DNA of 64,000 bases, taken from assembly GCF_013409995.1 (NCBI RefSeq), contig NZ_JACCBX010000006.1, positions 184,437 through 248,436 on the forward strand, read 5' to 3'. Below the pieces are notes generated by a model that worked only from the letters and a program-made list of their open reading frames with translations, searched no databases and was not told the origin of the DNA. The DNA comes from Neobacillus driksii. Lineage in GTDB: Bacteria; Bacillota; Bacilli; Bacillales; Cytobacillaceae. Position numbers and translations under genes: made by a program. Positions 26,118 to 33,853 of this stretch are shown here, one piece after another. The first letter of the stretch is position 1, and every line of letters starts with the position of its first letter.

Positions 26118-27761
26118 TTGAAGATTAAACAGTTAAATAATCCAATTTTACCTGGCTTTTATCCCGATCCCTCCATATGTCGGGTAGGTGATGATTTCTA
26201 CATGATTACCTCAAGTTTCTCCCTATTCCCGGGGGTACCGATTTTCCATAGTACGGACCTGGCTAATTGGGAGCAGATTGGGAACATCCTAGACCGTAAG
26301 TCACAACTGCATACCACGGCAGATCATATGACAGCGGGAATCATGGCCCCAACACTTCGTTATCATGACGGTACCTTTTATATGATTACGACAAATGTAA
26401 GCGACAAGTGGAATTTTATTGTGACTGCTACTGATCCCAAGGGGCCATGGTCAGATCCGTACTGGATCGAAGGGTGTCCTGGAATCGATGCATCCTTATT
26501 TTTCGACGACGATGGGAAGGCATACATCACTGGTACGAGAGGAGAAGTCAGTCATGACGGCACTCATGGAAGTCAAGTGATCTGGATTTGTGAAATTGAT
26601 CTGGTCAATATGCAACTTGTCGGTGGAAAAAAGACAATATGGGGCGGAGCCTTAACGAATTGCGCTTCACCTGAAGCTCCTCATCTTTACAAGAAGGATG
26701 GGTATTACTACTTGATGATTGCAGAGGGTGGTACGGAACACTTCCATGCAGTCACGATCGCACGCGCAAAAAATATTTTTGATTATTATGAGGGATATGC
26801 TGGAAATCCGATTTTGACCCATCGCCACCTAGGCAAACAGTATCCTATCTGTAATGTTGGCCATGCTGATTTCGTTGAACTGAAAAACGGAGAATGGTAT
26901 GCTGTTATGCTTGCCTCACGCCTCATCGAAGGCTATCATAAAAACCTTGGTAGGGAAACCTTTATTGCACCAGTCGTTTGGGAGGAGGGTTGGCCGGTCA
27001 TAAGCCCTGGAACGGGGAAAGTAGAATGGAGCTATCCCGCACCTGAACTCCCTGCCACTGCGCAAAAGCCTAGAGCGGTAAGGGATGATTTTGAGGGAGG
27101 AAAGCTAGGAATGGCTTGGGTATACTTCGGCACACCTTATGAAGATTTTCATACGCTCTCAGACAGCAAGTTAACTTTGAAATTGCTGCCGCGTTCCATG
27201 AGCCCGGAGTTACGTAAAATCGACTTGTCTGCAACCAAAACGGATAAGGGTGTTCCAAGTTTAAGCTTTATCGGACGCAGACAACAGCATGCAAACTTTC
27301 GGATTTCGGTTAGTATGCGATTTGATGCATTATCAGAGAATGAGACAGCAGGACTTGTCGTGATGCAGGCATCTAATCATCAATTACGGTTCGAACGGTC
27401 GATGGAAGAAGGGCAGCAAATTCTGAGGCTAATACAGTGTACCAGCGAGCTAACTGGATACCCGCACCAACCGCACTTTAAAGGAGTTACAACTGAAACA
27501 GAGCTAGCAAAAACAGTAGTCGATGGTGGAGTTATCTTTCTTAGCATAATTGCGGAGGGGCAAGATTATAGCTTTTATTATGGCAAAGTGGATGAGAGCC
27601 TCACCATACTATACGAGAATGCAGACGCGAGAAAAATAAATCCCGAAATTGTCGGCGGGATGGTGGGAACAATGCTTGGCATGTTTGCAAGTTCGAACGG
27701 ACAAGAGAGTATTAACAATGCAGAATTTGATTGGTTTGACTATAACGGAACTGAACAATAA
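26118..27761 (+). CDS. xynB: GH43 beta-xylosidase / alpha-arabinofuranosidase (XynB-like)
   Basis: The 547-residue intracellular enzyme has a five-bladed propeller (about 1-310) with the three GH43 catalytic carboxylates visible: D17 in YPDPS (base), D124 in GIDASLF (pKa modulator) and E186 in CASPEAPH (acid). A C-terminal jelly roll (about 330-545) is typical of dimeric GH43 xylosidases. It hydrolyses xylo-oligosaccharides to xylose. The TTG at 26118 is supported by AGAGG 9 nt upstream. Codon use is more GC-rich than in neighbouring genes, which may indicate a separate origin. Confidence 0.9.
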   Translation: MKIKQLNNPILPGFYPDPSICRVGDDFYMITSSFSLFPGVPIFHSTDLANWEQIGNILDRKSQLHTTADHMTAGIMAPTLRYHDGTFYMITTNVSDKWNFIVTATDPKGPWSDPYWIEGCPGIDASLFFDDDGKAYITGTRGEVSHDGTHGSQVIWICEIDLVNMQLVGGKKTIWGGALTNCASPEAPHLYKKDGYYYLMIAEGGTEHFHAVTIARAKNIFDYYEGYAGNPILTHRHLGKQYPICNVGHADFVELKNGEWYAVMLASRLIEGYHKNLGRETFIAPVVWEEGWPVISPGTGKVEWSYPAPELPATAQKPRAVRDDFEGGKLGMAWVYFGTPYEDFHTLSDSKLTLKLLPRSMSPELRKIDLSATKTDKGVPSLSFIGRRQQHANFRISVSMRFDALSENETAGLVVMQASNHQLRFERSMEEGQQILRLIQCTSELTGYPHQPHFKGVTTETELAKTVVDGGVIFLSIIAEGQDYSFYYGKVDESLTILYENADARKINPEIVGGMVGTMLGMFASSNGQESINNAEFDWFDYNGTEQ

Positions 27762-27771
27762 CAGATCGTTG

Positions 27772-27819
27772 ATAGAGAGATTAAAAATCATAGTTAGATT
27801 TTTAATCTCTCTATTTTTT
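27772..27819. terminator. Perfect 18-bp hairpin after the GH43 gene, overlapping a regulon palindrome
   Basis: The arms 27772-27789 and 27797-27814 are perfectly complementary with a 7-nt loop, followed by TTTTTAAA, a convincing terminator. The same bases hold the AGATTAAAAA (27778-27787) and TTTTTAATCT (27799-27808) half-sites with the 21-bp spacing of the regulon operator. Confidence 0.8.
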
Positions 27820-27844
27820 AAAGAAGTTCCCAAAAACAAGGATA

Positions 27845-27905
27845 AGAATCGTACCATTAAGAGATTAAATAAGAGAAATGAAATTAGTGTAATGGCAGGT
27901 AAAAT
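27845..27905 (+). promoter_or_regulatory. Regulon promoter of the MFS-isomerase operon
   Basis: AGAATCGTAC (27845) leads to AGATTAAATAAGA starting at 27862, 63 bp after the right half of the palindrome. TAAAAT (27900-27905) begins 38 bp after that, exactly as in the other copies. No clear cre is seen. Confidence 0.6.
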
Positions 27906-27946
27906 TAAATAAGTACCGCTTTAATTTTTAGAACAGGAGAAAGTGA

Positions 27947-29176
27947 ATGCAAAGGTTTATAAAAGTAAAGATCAATATGCCGTTACTAATTCTCATGATC
28001 AACACATTTATTGCATTAGTAGGGGTTGGGCTGGCAATTCCGGTTCTTCCAAAATTTATTGTTGAGATTGGTGCCAGCGGTAAAGATATGGGGTACCTCG
28101 TAGCCGCAACAGGACTAACTCAGTTTCTTTTTTCACCTCTTGGTGGGAAGCTTTCGGATCATTATGGTCGGAAAATCATTACGATAATTGGGTTATCGAT
28201 CATTGCGATATCTCAATTTATGTTTAGTGTTGGTACCGACCTCTGGATCCTCTATCTATCACGCTTCATTGGGGGAATCGGTGTTGGCTTGCTTATACCC
28301 GCTACGATGGCATATGTGGCAGATGTTACAACAATAGAAAATCGCGGGAAAGGGATGGGGTTACTGGGTGCTTCCATTTCGCTAGGTTTTGTTATTGGTC
28401 CAGGAATTGGTGGATTTCTTGCAGAGTTCGGCATACGTGTACCGTTCTATGCTTCAGCGCTCGCCGCGGCTGTCGCAATGTTCGTCTCACTATTATTATT
28501 ACCTGAGTCTTTGTCAAAAGCACAACAACATGAGTTTAGAAATTCATCGTTGGAACAAAATGGAATGGTTCATGACATCAAAAGGTCTTTTAAGGTGTCT
28601 TATTTCGTACTATTACTGCTTGTATTCACCATGACATTTGGTCTCGCAAACTTTGAAACAATCTTTGGATTATATGTTAGTGAAAAGTATGAGTATACTC
28701 CTAAAGATATTTCCATCATCATGACCATTGCAGCCTTGATTGGGGTTATCATTCAGGCGCTTTTAGTAGACAAACTTCTTCAACGATTTGATGAGATTAG
28801 AGTTATTAATGTTTGTTTCTTCTTATCTGCTCTAACGATGGTTGTTATGTTACTATCTGGGAATTTTTTATTTATGTTGATGATGAATATCTTGTTTATC
28901 TTATTTACATCGATTCTCCGCCCGGCGATTAATACGTTGCTATCAAAAATGGCTGGAAGTGAACAAGGCTTCGCAGCAGGCATGAACAATGCGTATAGCA
29001 GTTTAGGTAATATTATCGGACCTTCATTAGCGGGAATTTTATTTGATGTATCCTTTAATGTTCCATTTATATTTGGTGCTGTTATTTTGTTAGGCAGTAT
29101 TGTTATGTGTGTGGCATGGAATCAAAAAGCTAGACAAAATTCTGATTTTGTTTCGATTATAAGCGGGCAAAAATAA
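27947..29176 (+). CDS. MFS transporter, DHA1 (NorA/TetA-like) drug-efflux type
   Basis: The 409-residue membrane protein has 12 predicted helices. It has the MFS motif GGKLSDHYGRKIITIIG between helices 2 and 3 and the antiporter motif C region GASISLGFVIGPGIGGFLAE in helix 5, features of proton-coupled efflux pumps rather than sugar importers. AGGAG precedes the ATG. It is in the glycoside regulon by promoter architecture, so export of aglycones or other plant phenolics is a reasonable but unproven role. Confidence 0.82.
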   Translation: MQRFIKVKINMPLLILMINTFIALVGVGLAIPVLPKFIVEIGASGKDMGYLVAATGLTQFLFSPLGGKLSDHYGRKIITIIGLSIIAISQFMFSVGTDLWILYLSRFIGGIGVGLLIPATMAYVADVTTIENRGKGMGLLGASISLGFVIGPGIGGFLAEFGIRVPFYASALAAAVAMFVSLLLLPESLSKAQQHEFRNSSLEQNGMVHDIKRSFKVSYFVLLLLVFTMTFGLANFETIFGLYVSEKYEYTPKDISIIMTIAALIGVIIQALLVDKLLQRFDEIRVINVCFFLSALTMVVMLLSGNFLFMLMMNILFILFTSILRPAINTLLSKMAGSEQGFAAGMNNAYSSLGNIIGPSLAGILFDVSFNVPFIFGAVILLGSIVMCVAWNQKARQNSDFVSIISGQK

Positions 29177-29197
29177 ACTAGTTAAGGAGAAGATGAT

Positions 29198-30067
29198 ATG
29201 GCAATGGAAATTGGATTAAATTTATTCTCAGTATTTAAGGAACTAAACGAAGATTACTTTGGTACCTTGGAGCATGTTGCAGAAAAGGGATATAAGAATC
29301 TTGAATTGCTAACGGTGAATTTTTCTACGGGAGAGCGATATACAGATGCTTTTTCCCTTCCAGTTATCAAACAGAAATTGAAGGACTTAGGGTTGAATGC
29401 ATTTTCTGCGCATGAAGGTGTTGCTCCAGGGAGCTCAATAATGGATGCTGATTGGGATCGGATTGTTGAAGAAAATGCAGCACTTGGATGTCAGTCGATT
29501 GTTTTTCCAATGGCGTTTATTTCAGACCTTGAAGACACATTGCAAACAGCAGAACATCTTAATCAAATAGGGAAGAAATGCAAAGAAGCGGGTTTAAGCT
29601 TTTATTATCATAACCATGCTCATGAATTTAGGAGAGTAGGAGAAACATCATTATTTGAACTACTTGCAGAAAATACTGATCCGGCACTCGTAAAATTTGA
29701 GTTGGACCTAGTATGGGTTATGAGAGGTGGATTTGATCCTTTGGCATTACTCGAAAAACTGGGCAGTCGCTGTGATATGATCCACCAAAAGGATTTAGGA
29801 CAGCATGTAAATCCGGTTACTATATTCCCATCTTCACCTCAAGAATCAGACCTAGATACGATGAAAATTTACACAGAGATTGTAAAACCAAATGATTTTG
29901 TTAATTTAGGGACCGGTATCGTCAATTTCCAAGAGACTTACCAAAAGCTCCATCAATTAGGATTCGTTCGTTATGCCATCGTAGAAAACGAAGGACAGCT
30001 GGGGAATAAATTCACAAGTATTGCAAACGATTTAAAAATTATGGAGAAATATGTTCAGGGACTTTAA
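29198..30067 (+). CDS. Sugar phosphate isomerase/epimerase-fold protein
   Basis: A 289-residue TIM barrel: YYHNHAHEF (His/Glu region, about 130-140), FELDLVWV with Asp, MIHQKDLG with His and YAIVENEGQ with Glu give the xylose-isomerase-like metal site. The YxHNHxxEF motif resembles the inosose-dehydratase/3-keto-glycoside group more than the deglycosidase alpha subunits. Spaced 21 bp after the MFS gene and preceded by AAGGAG, it is cotranscribed with it. A terminator follows. Reaction not assigned. Confidence 0.72.
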   Translation: MAMEIGLNLFSVFKELNEDYFGTLEHVAEKGYKNLELLTVNFSTGERYTDAFSLPVIKQKLKDLGLNAFSAHEGVAPGSSIMDADWDRIVEENAALGCQSIVFPMAFISDLEDTLQTAEHLNQIGKKCKEAGLSFYYHNHAHEFRRVGETSLFELLAENTDPALVKFELDLVWVMRGGFDPLALLEKLGSRCDMIHQKDLGQHVNPVTIFPSSPQESDLDTMKIYTEIVKPNDFVNLGTGIVNFQETYQKLHQLGFVRYAIVENEGQLGNKFTSIANDLKIMEKYVQGL

Positions 30068-30097
30068 AGACTATTACATTTTTTTGTAGGAATGGTT

Positions 30098-30135
30098 AAC
30101 CGCAAAGTTATAGATAAACTTTTGCGGTTTTTTTG
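30098..30135 (+). terminator. Terminator of the MFS-isomerase operon
   Basis: AACCGCAAA pairs with TTTGCGGTT, extended by GTT/AAC, then TTTTTT (30098-30135). Confidence 0.88.
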
Positions 30136-30180
30136 AATTTTTTCAAATCTATTACCATATTCATTTGTTCGGGAGGTTTT

Positions 30181-31110
30181 ATGAAATATCCATATGAAAG
30201 TGTAGTAGTGAATGAAGAAATACCGATGTTTATGTTGATGACGAGTGTTAAATATGTAGCGATGCACTGGCATGACAGGATTGAATTCCTATTTGTTCTG
30301 AAAGGACGAATTCATGTATTTGTCGGCAGAGATGAGTATTTTTTACAAGAAGATGACTTGCTGCTAATAAATAGTAATGAAGTTCACGGAGTAGAATCGA
30401 GTGAGGATAATAAGCTAATAGTCCTTCAAATCCCTGTCTCATTAATTAAGAAATGGTACAAAAATATTGAAAATGAAACGTTTCACTGCCAATCCTATCA
30501 ACATGTGGAACAAGCAAGGTTTAATGAAATTCGGTCGTTAATTGCTCAATTGATGTTATTCTCAAGAAATAAAATGGATGGTTATGAAGTAAAAATACAT
30601 TCTCTATTGTTAGATATAGTTTACAAACTTCTTTGCCATTTTAGAGTAAAGAATAATCTGCAATTATACAGAAACAGCAAGAAAGGTATAGAAAGACTTA
30701 CTAGGATTACAAACTATATTCAACAAAATTTTATGCATCCACTTACATTAAATGAAATAGCAGAAAATGAACAACTAACGGTCCCTTACTTATCCAAGTA
30801 TTTTCAACAGCATATGGGCCAATCCTTTGTAAAATATTTAAATGGTATTCGCTTGGAACATGCTGTCCGAACGATGCTGGAATCAGATTGGCCCATTATT
30901 CAAATCGCAATGGAGTCGGGCTTTTCTAACCTAAATACCTTTCATAAACTGTTTAAAGAAACCTTCCACTCAACTCCCTACCAATATCGAAAAAAGCAAT
31001 CGAATAAAGCTATCAGTATACGACAAAAGAAAAAAGGAGTTGAAGGGTATCAATTAAACGAAGTAGAGGATTTAAACTATTTGAATAAATATTTGTTATT
31101 TTCTGAATAA
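30181..31110 (+). CDS. AraC-family transcriptional regulator, paralogue of the 3941 regulator
   Basis: 309 residues: cupin sensor (about 1-110; MHWHDRIEFLFVLKG, LLLINSNEVHGVE) and AraC DNA-binding domain (about 175-275; YLSKYFQQHMGQSFVKYLNGIRLEHAV). Both parts closely parallel the N-terminal 275 residues of the AraC-GH39 protein, but there is no glycoside-hydrolase-like tail. GGGAGG (30171-30176) supports the ATG at 30181; the upstream TTG at 30133 lies in the preceding terminator. It may control the adjacent ABC importer, the isomerase regulon, or both. Confidence 0.87.
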   Translation: MKYPYESVVVNEEIPMFMLMTSVKYVAMHWHDRIEFLFVLKGRIHVFVGRDEYFLQEDDLLLINSNEVHGVESSEDNKLIVLQIPVSLIKKWYKNIENETFHCQSYQHVEQARFNEIRSLIAQLMLFSRNKMDGYEVKIHSLLLDIVYKLLCHFRVKNNLQLYRNSKKGIERLTRITNYIQQNFMHPLTLNEIAENEQLTVPYLSKYFQQHMGQSFVKYLNGIRLEHAVRTMLESDWPIIQIAMESGFSNLNTFHKLFKETFHSTPYQYRKKQSNKAISIRQKKKGVEGYQLNEVEDLNYLNKYLLFSE

Positions 31111-31169
31111 TAATAAAAATTGATATCATTTATATTAAAATTCTGGACGTTTTCTAGTAAATTCCTCTC

Positions 31170-31197
31170 TATAATAGTCAATAATAAACCGCTTTCA
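31170..31197 (+). promoter_or_regulatory. Promoter -10 and cre of the ABC importer operon
   Basis: TATAAT at 31170-31175 has no good -35 upstream. A cre-like site (TGAAAGCGGTTTAT on the minus strand, 31184-31197; 12 of 14 consensus bases) sits just after the expected start point. The island's three-site architecture is not present here. Confidence 0.5.
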
Positions 31198-31272
31198 CAA
31201 AGATAGATTCTAATAGTGAAGGAATCTTTCTAAAAGTCGGGTTATTGTTGAATAAAAATAGGGGGTAAATGA

Positions 31273-32760
31273 ATGAGAAAATTGATTAGTATTATGTTAG
31301 TAGTTTTTTTACTGTTGATTTCAGCGTGTAGTCCGAAACAGGAAAGCTCAACAAATGAGAACTCTGAATCAGGAGACGACGTACCAGAGGTTAATATGGT
31401 ATTGTTTTCAGGTTCCGTTCCTAAAGATTTAAAAATAGTTGAGGATGAAATTAACAAGCTTACTAAGGAAAAGATTAATGTAAAAATAAAATTAACACCC
31501 ATTAACATTGGAAACTATGTTCAACAAACTAATTTGATGCTATCAAGCAATGAAAAAGTAGATTTAATGCTTGTTGCGTCCTTTTTTGGCTACACTTCCC
31601 AAGCTGCAAAAGGACAATTACTCCCACTGGATGATTTGGTAGACAAATATGGCTCAGATATCAAAAAGGTAATGGATAAAGATTATTTGAATGCATCAAA
31701 GGTTGCTGGAAAATTGTATGCGGTTCCAACACAACGAGATATGGCTTCAGCCAGTGGGATTATGATGCGTAAAGATTTGGTAGAGAAATATAACATTGAT
31801 GTTAATAAAGTAAAAACGTTAGATGATGTAGAGTCAGTCCTGAAAACGATAAAGGATAACGAGAAAGATATACCTCCACTTGTCCCTTCTAATCCTGGAC
31901 AGCAGCCAACGATGATCTATAACTGGTTCGATCGTTTAGGTGATGGTTTAGGTGTATTACCTAAATATGATAATAAATTGAAAGTAGTAAACCTGTATGA
32001 AACGGATGAATATGCAGAGTTTGTAAAGAAAATGCGGAAATGGCAAAATGAAGGACTTCTCATGAAAAATCCAGGTACCAATACTGAAACGGGCGCAAAT
32101 TTAGTAAAGTCAAATGTAGGTTTTAGTTATTTAAGTCCGTTAAAACCAGGGGTAGATTCACAGGAATCTAAAAATACTCAAATGCCTATGGTTTCAGCAT
32201 CACTTGGAGAACCTGTGTCGACAACATTTGGTGTAACAACGATGATGTGGGGCATTCCTCAAAGTTCCAAGATTCCAGAAGCTGCGATGAAATTTCTTAA
32301 CTTAATGTATCAAGACAAAGAGTTAGTCAATTTATTAAGTTGGGGTATTGAAGGAAAGCATTATGAAAAAGTATCAGAAACCTTGGTTAAGTATCCGGAA
32401 GGCGTGGATGCAACAAACAATGGATACAATTTAAATATGAATTTCGCTATGGGTAATTCCTTCCTCTCCTATATATTTGAAGGGGATGACCCAACCCTTT
32501 GGCATCAAACGGATGAATTTAATAAAAGTGCGATTAAATCTAAGGCACTAGGTTTTAATTTTGATAGTTCACCGGTTAAAACAGAAGTTACCGCGGTTAC
32601 GAATGTCGTAAATAAATATACAATCGGCTTGGAGAACGGTGTGTTAGATCCAGAAACGGAATTGCCTAAATTTATTAAAGAATTGAAGGCTGCAGGTATG
32701 GATAAGATTATTGCCGAAAAACAAAAACAATTGGATGAATGGGCTAAAACGCAAAAATGA
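31273..32760 (+). CDS. Extracellular solute-binding lipoprotein of a carbohydrate ABC importer (LplA-like)
   Basis: The 495-residue protein has a lipoprotein signal peptide (residues 1-18) ending in the lipobox LLISAC, with Cys19 as the predicted lipid-anchored residue. The body follows the family-1/LplA-type binding-protein pattern, with motifs AGKLYAVPTQRD and FLNLMYQDKELVNLLSWGIEGKHY. It should capture an oligosaccharide or glycoside outside the membrane and deliver it to the permeases at 32859 and 33854. GGGGG precedes the ATG. A terminator-like hairpin separates it from the permease genes. Confidence 0.88.
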   Translation: MRKLISIMLVVFLLLISACSPKQESSTNENSESGDDVPEVNMVLFSGSVPKDLKIVEDEINKLTKEKINVKIKLTPINIGNYVQQTNLMLSSNEKVDLMLVASFFGYTSQAAKGQLLPLDDLVDKYGSDIKKVMDKDYLNASKVAGKLYAVPTQRDMASASGIMMRKDLVEKYNIDVNKVKTLDDVESVLKTIKDNEKDIPPLVPSNPGQQPTMIYNWFDRLGDGLGVLPKYDNKLKVVNLYETDEYAEFVKKMRKWQNEGLLMKNPGTNTETGANLVKSNVGFSYLSPLKPGVDSQESKNTQMPMVSASLGEPVSTTFGVTTMMWGIPQSSKIPEAAMKFLNLMYQDKELVNLLSWGIEGKHYEKVSETLVKYPEGVDATNNGYNLNMNFAMGNSFLSYIFEGDDPTLWHQTDEFNKSAIKSKALGFNFDSSPVKTEVTAVTNVVNKYTIGLENGVLDPETELPKFIKELKAAGMDKIIAEKQKQLDEWAKTQK

Positions 32761-32774
32761 TATCCACCAAGTGG

Positions 32775-32817
32775 AGAGATTAAAAATCCCAATTTGATTT
32801 TTAATCTCTTTTTTTAT
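32775..32817 (+). terminator. Intra-operon terminator between binding protein and permeases
   Basis: AGAGATTAAAAATC (32775-32788) and GATTTTTAATCTCT (32796-32809) pair perfectly over 14 bp, followed by seven T. Partial read-through would give more binding protein than permease. Confidence 0.85.
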
Positions 32818-32858
32818 AATGCACTTTAAACAACAAATGGGACAAAGGGGGAATAGGG

Positions 32859-33836
32859 ATGTCAGAAGTTACGGTTAAAAACTTGCAAGCAGATGTCCAA
32901 TCGCTGCCTGTGAGGAAGGTTAACACCAGACTGATGAAATTGAAAAGGGCTCTGCCGTTATTTATCATGATGCTGCCTGGATTAATTTACTTACTGATCA
33001 ATAATTATTTACCGATGTTTGGTCTTATTATTGCATTTAAGGATATTAATTTTGCAAAAGGGATTCTGGCAAGTGATTGGATTGGGTTTAAAAACTTCGA
33101 ATACTTGTTTAGCACAAGAGATGCTTTTGTAATTACGCGTAATACCATTCTATATAATGGTGGTTTTATTATTTTAAATACTGTTTTGGCTATCGCTGTA
33201 GCGATTATGTTGAATGAAATCAAAAATAAGCTGGCGAAAGGTTTTTATCAAAGTGTCATCCTTATGCCATTTTTGATTTCAATGGTCATTGTTAGTTATT
33301 TGGGATATGCCTTCCTTAGCGAGGATACCGGTTATCTGAACCATACTATTCTACCGTTGCTTGGGCTCGATGAAGTTTCCTGGTATTCAGAAGCCAAATA
33401 TTGGCCCTATATTTTAACCTTTATCAATATGTGGAAAGGTATTGGTTTCTTGTGTGTCATTTACCTGGCAGCAATTATTGGAATCGACCAAGAATTCTAT
33501 GAAGCTGCCACATTGGATGGTGCGAATAAATGGAAGCAAATTATTCATATAACTATACCATCCATTATGCCAGTTATTATCATGATGACTTTACTGGCGA
33601 TTGGAAGGATTTTTTATTCAGATTTCGGTTTGTTCTATCAAGTACCAATGAATTCGGGTGCGATCTATGACACGACAAATGTTATTGATACCTACGTTTA
33701 CCGTGGGTTAATGCAGCTTGGGGATATCGGAATGTCAGCAGCTGCCGGTTTGTATCAATCCGTTGTAGGTTTTATCCTTGTGTTAGTGTCGAATTATCTC
33801 GTACGTAGAAAAAGTAAAGACAATGCATTATTTTAA
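32859..33836 (+). CDS. ABC sugar importer permease, LplB-like
   Basis: A 325-residue inner-membrane protein with six predicted helices after a 30-residue cytoplasmic lead. The EAA motif that contacts the ATPase is visible as EFYEAATLDGANKWKQIIHITIPSIMP (about 210-236). It forms the channel with the permease at 33854. No ATP-binding subunit gene is present in the operon, as in Bacillus systems that share the MsmX ATPase. GGGGG precedes the ATG at 32859. Confidence 0.9.
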   Translation: MSEVTVKNLQADVQSLPVRKVNTRLMKLKRALPLFIMMLPGLIYLLINNYLPMFGLIIAFKDINFAKGILASDWIGFKNFEYLFSTRDAFVITRNTILYNGGFIILNTVLAIAVAIMLNEIKNKLAKGFYQSVILMPFLISMVIVSYLGYAFLSEDTGYLNHTILPLLGLDEVSWYSEAKYWPYILTFINMWKGIGFLCVIYLAAIIGIDQEFYEAATLDGANKWKQIIHITIPSIMPVIIMMTLLAIGRIFYSDFGLFYQVPMNSGAIYDTTNVIDTYVYRGLMQLGDIGMSAAAGLYQSVVGFILVLVSNYLVRRKSKDNALF

Positions 33837-33853
33837 GCCGGAGGAGGAGCGAA

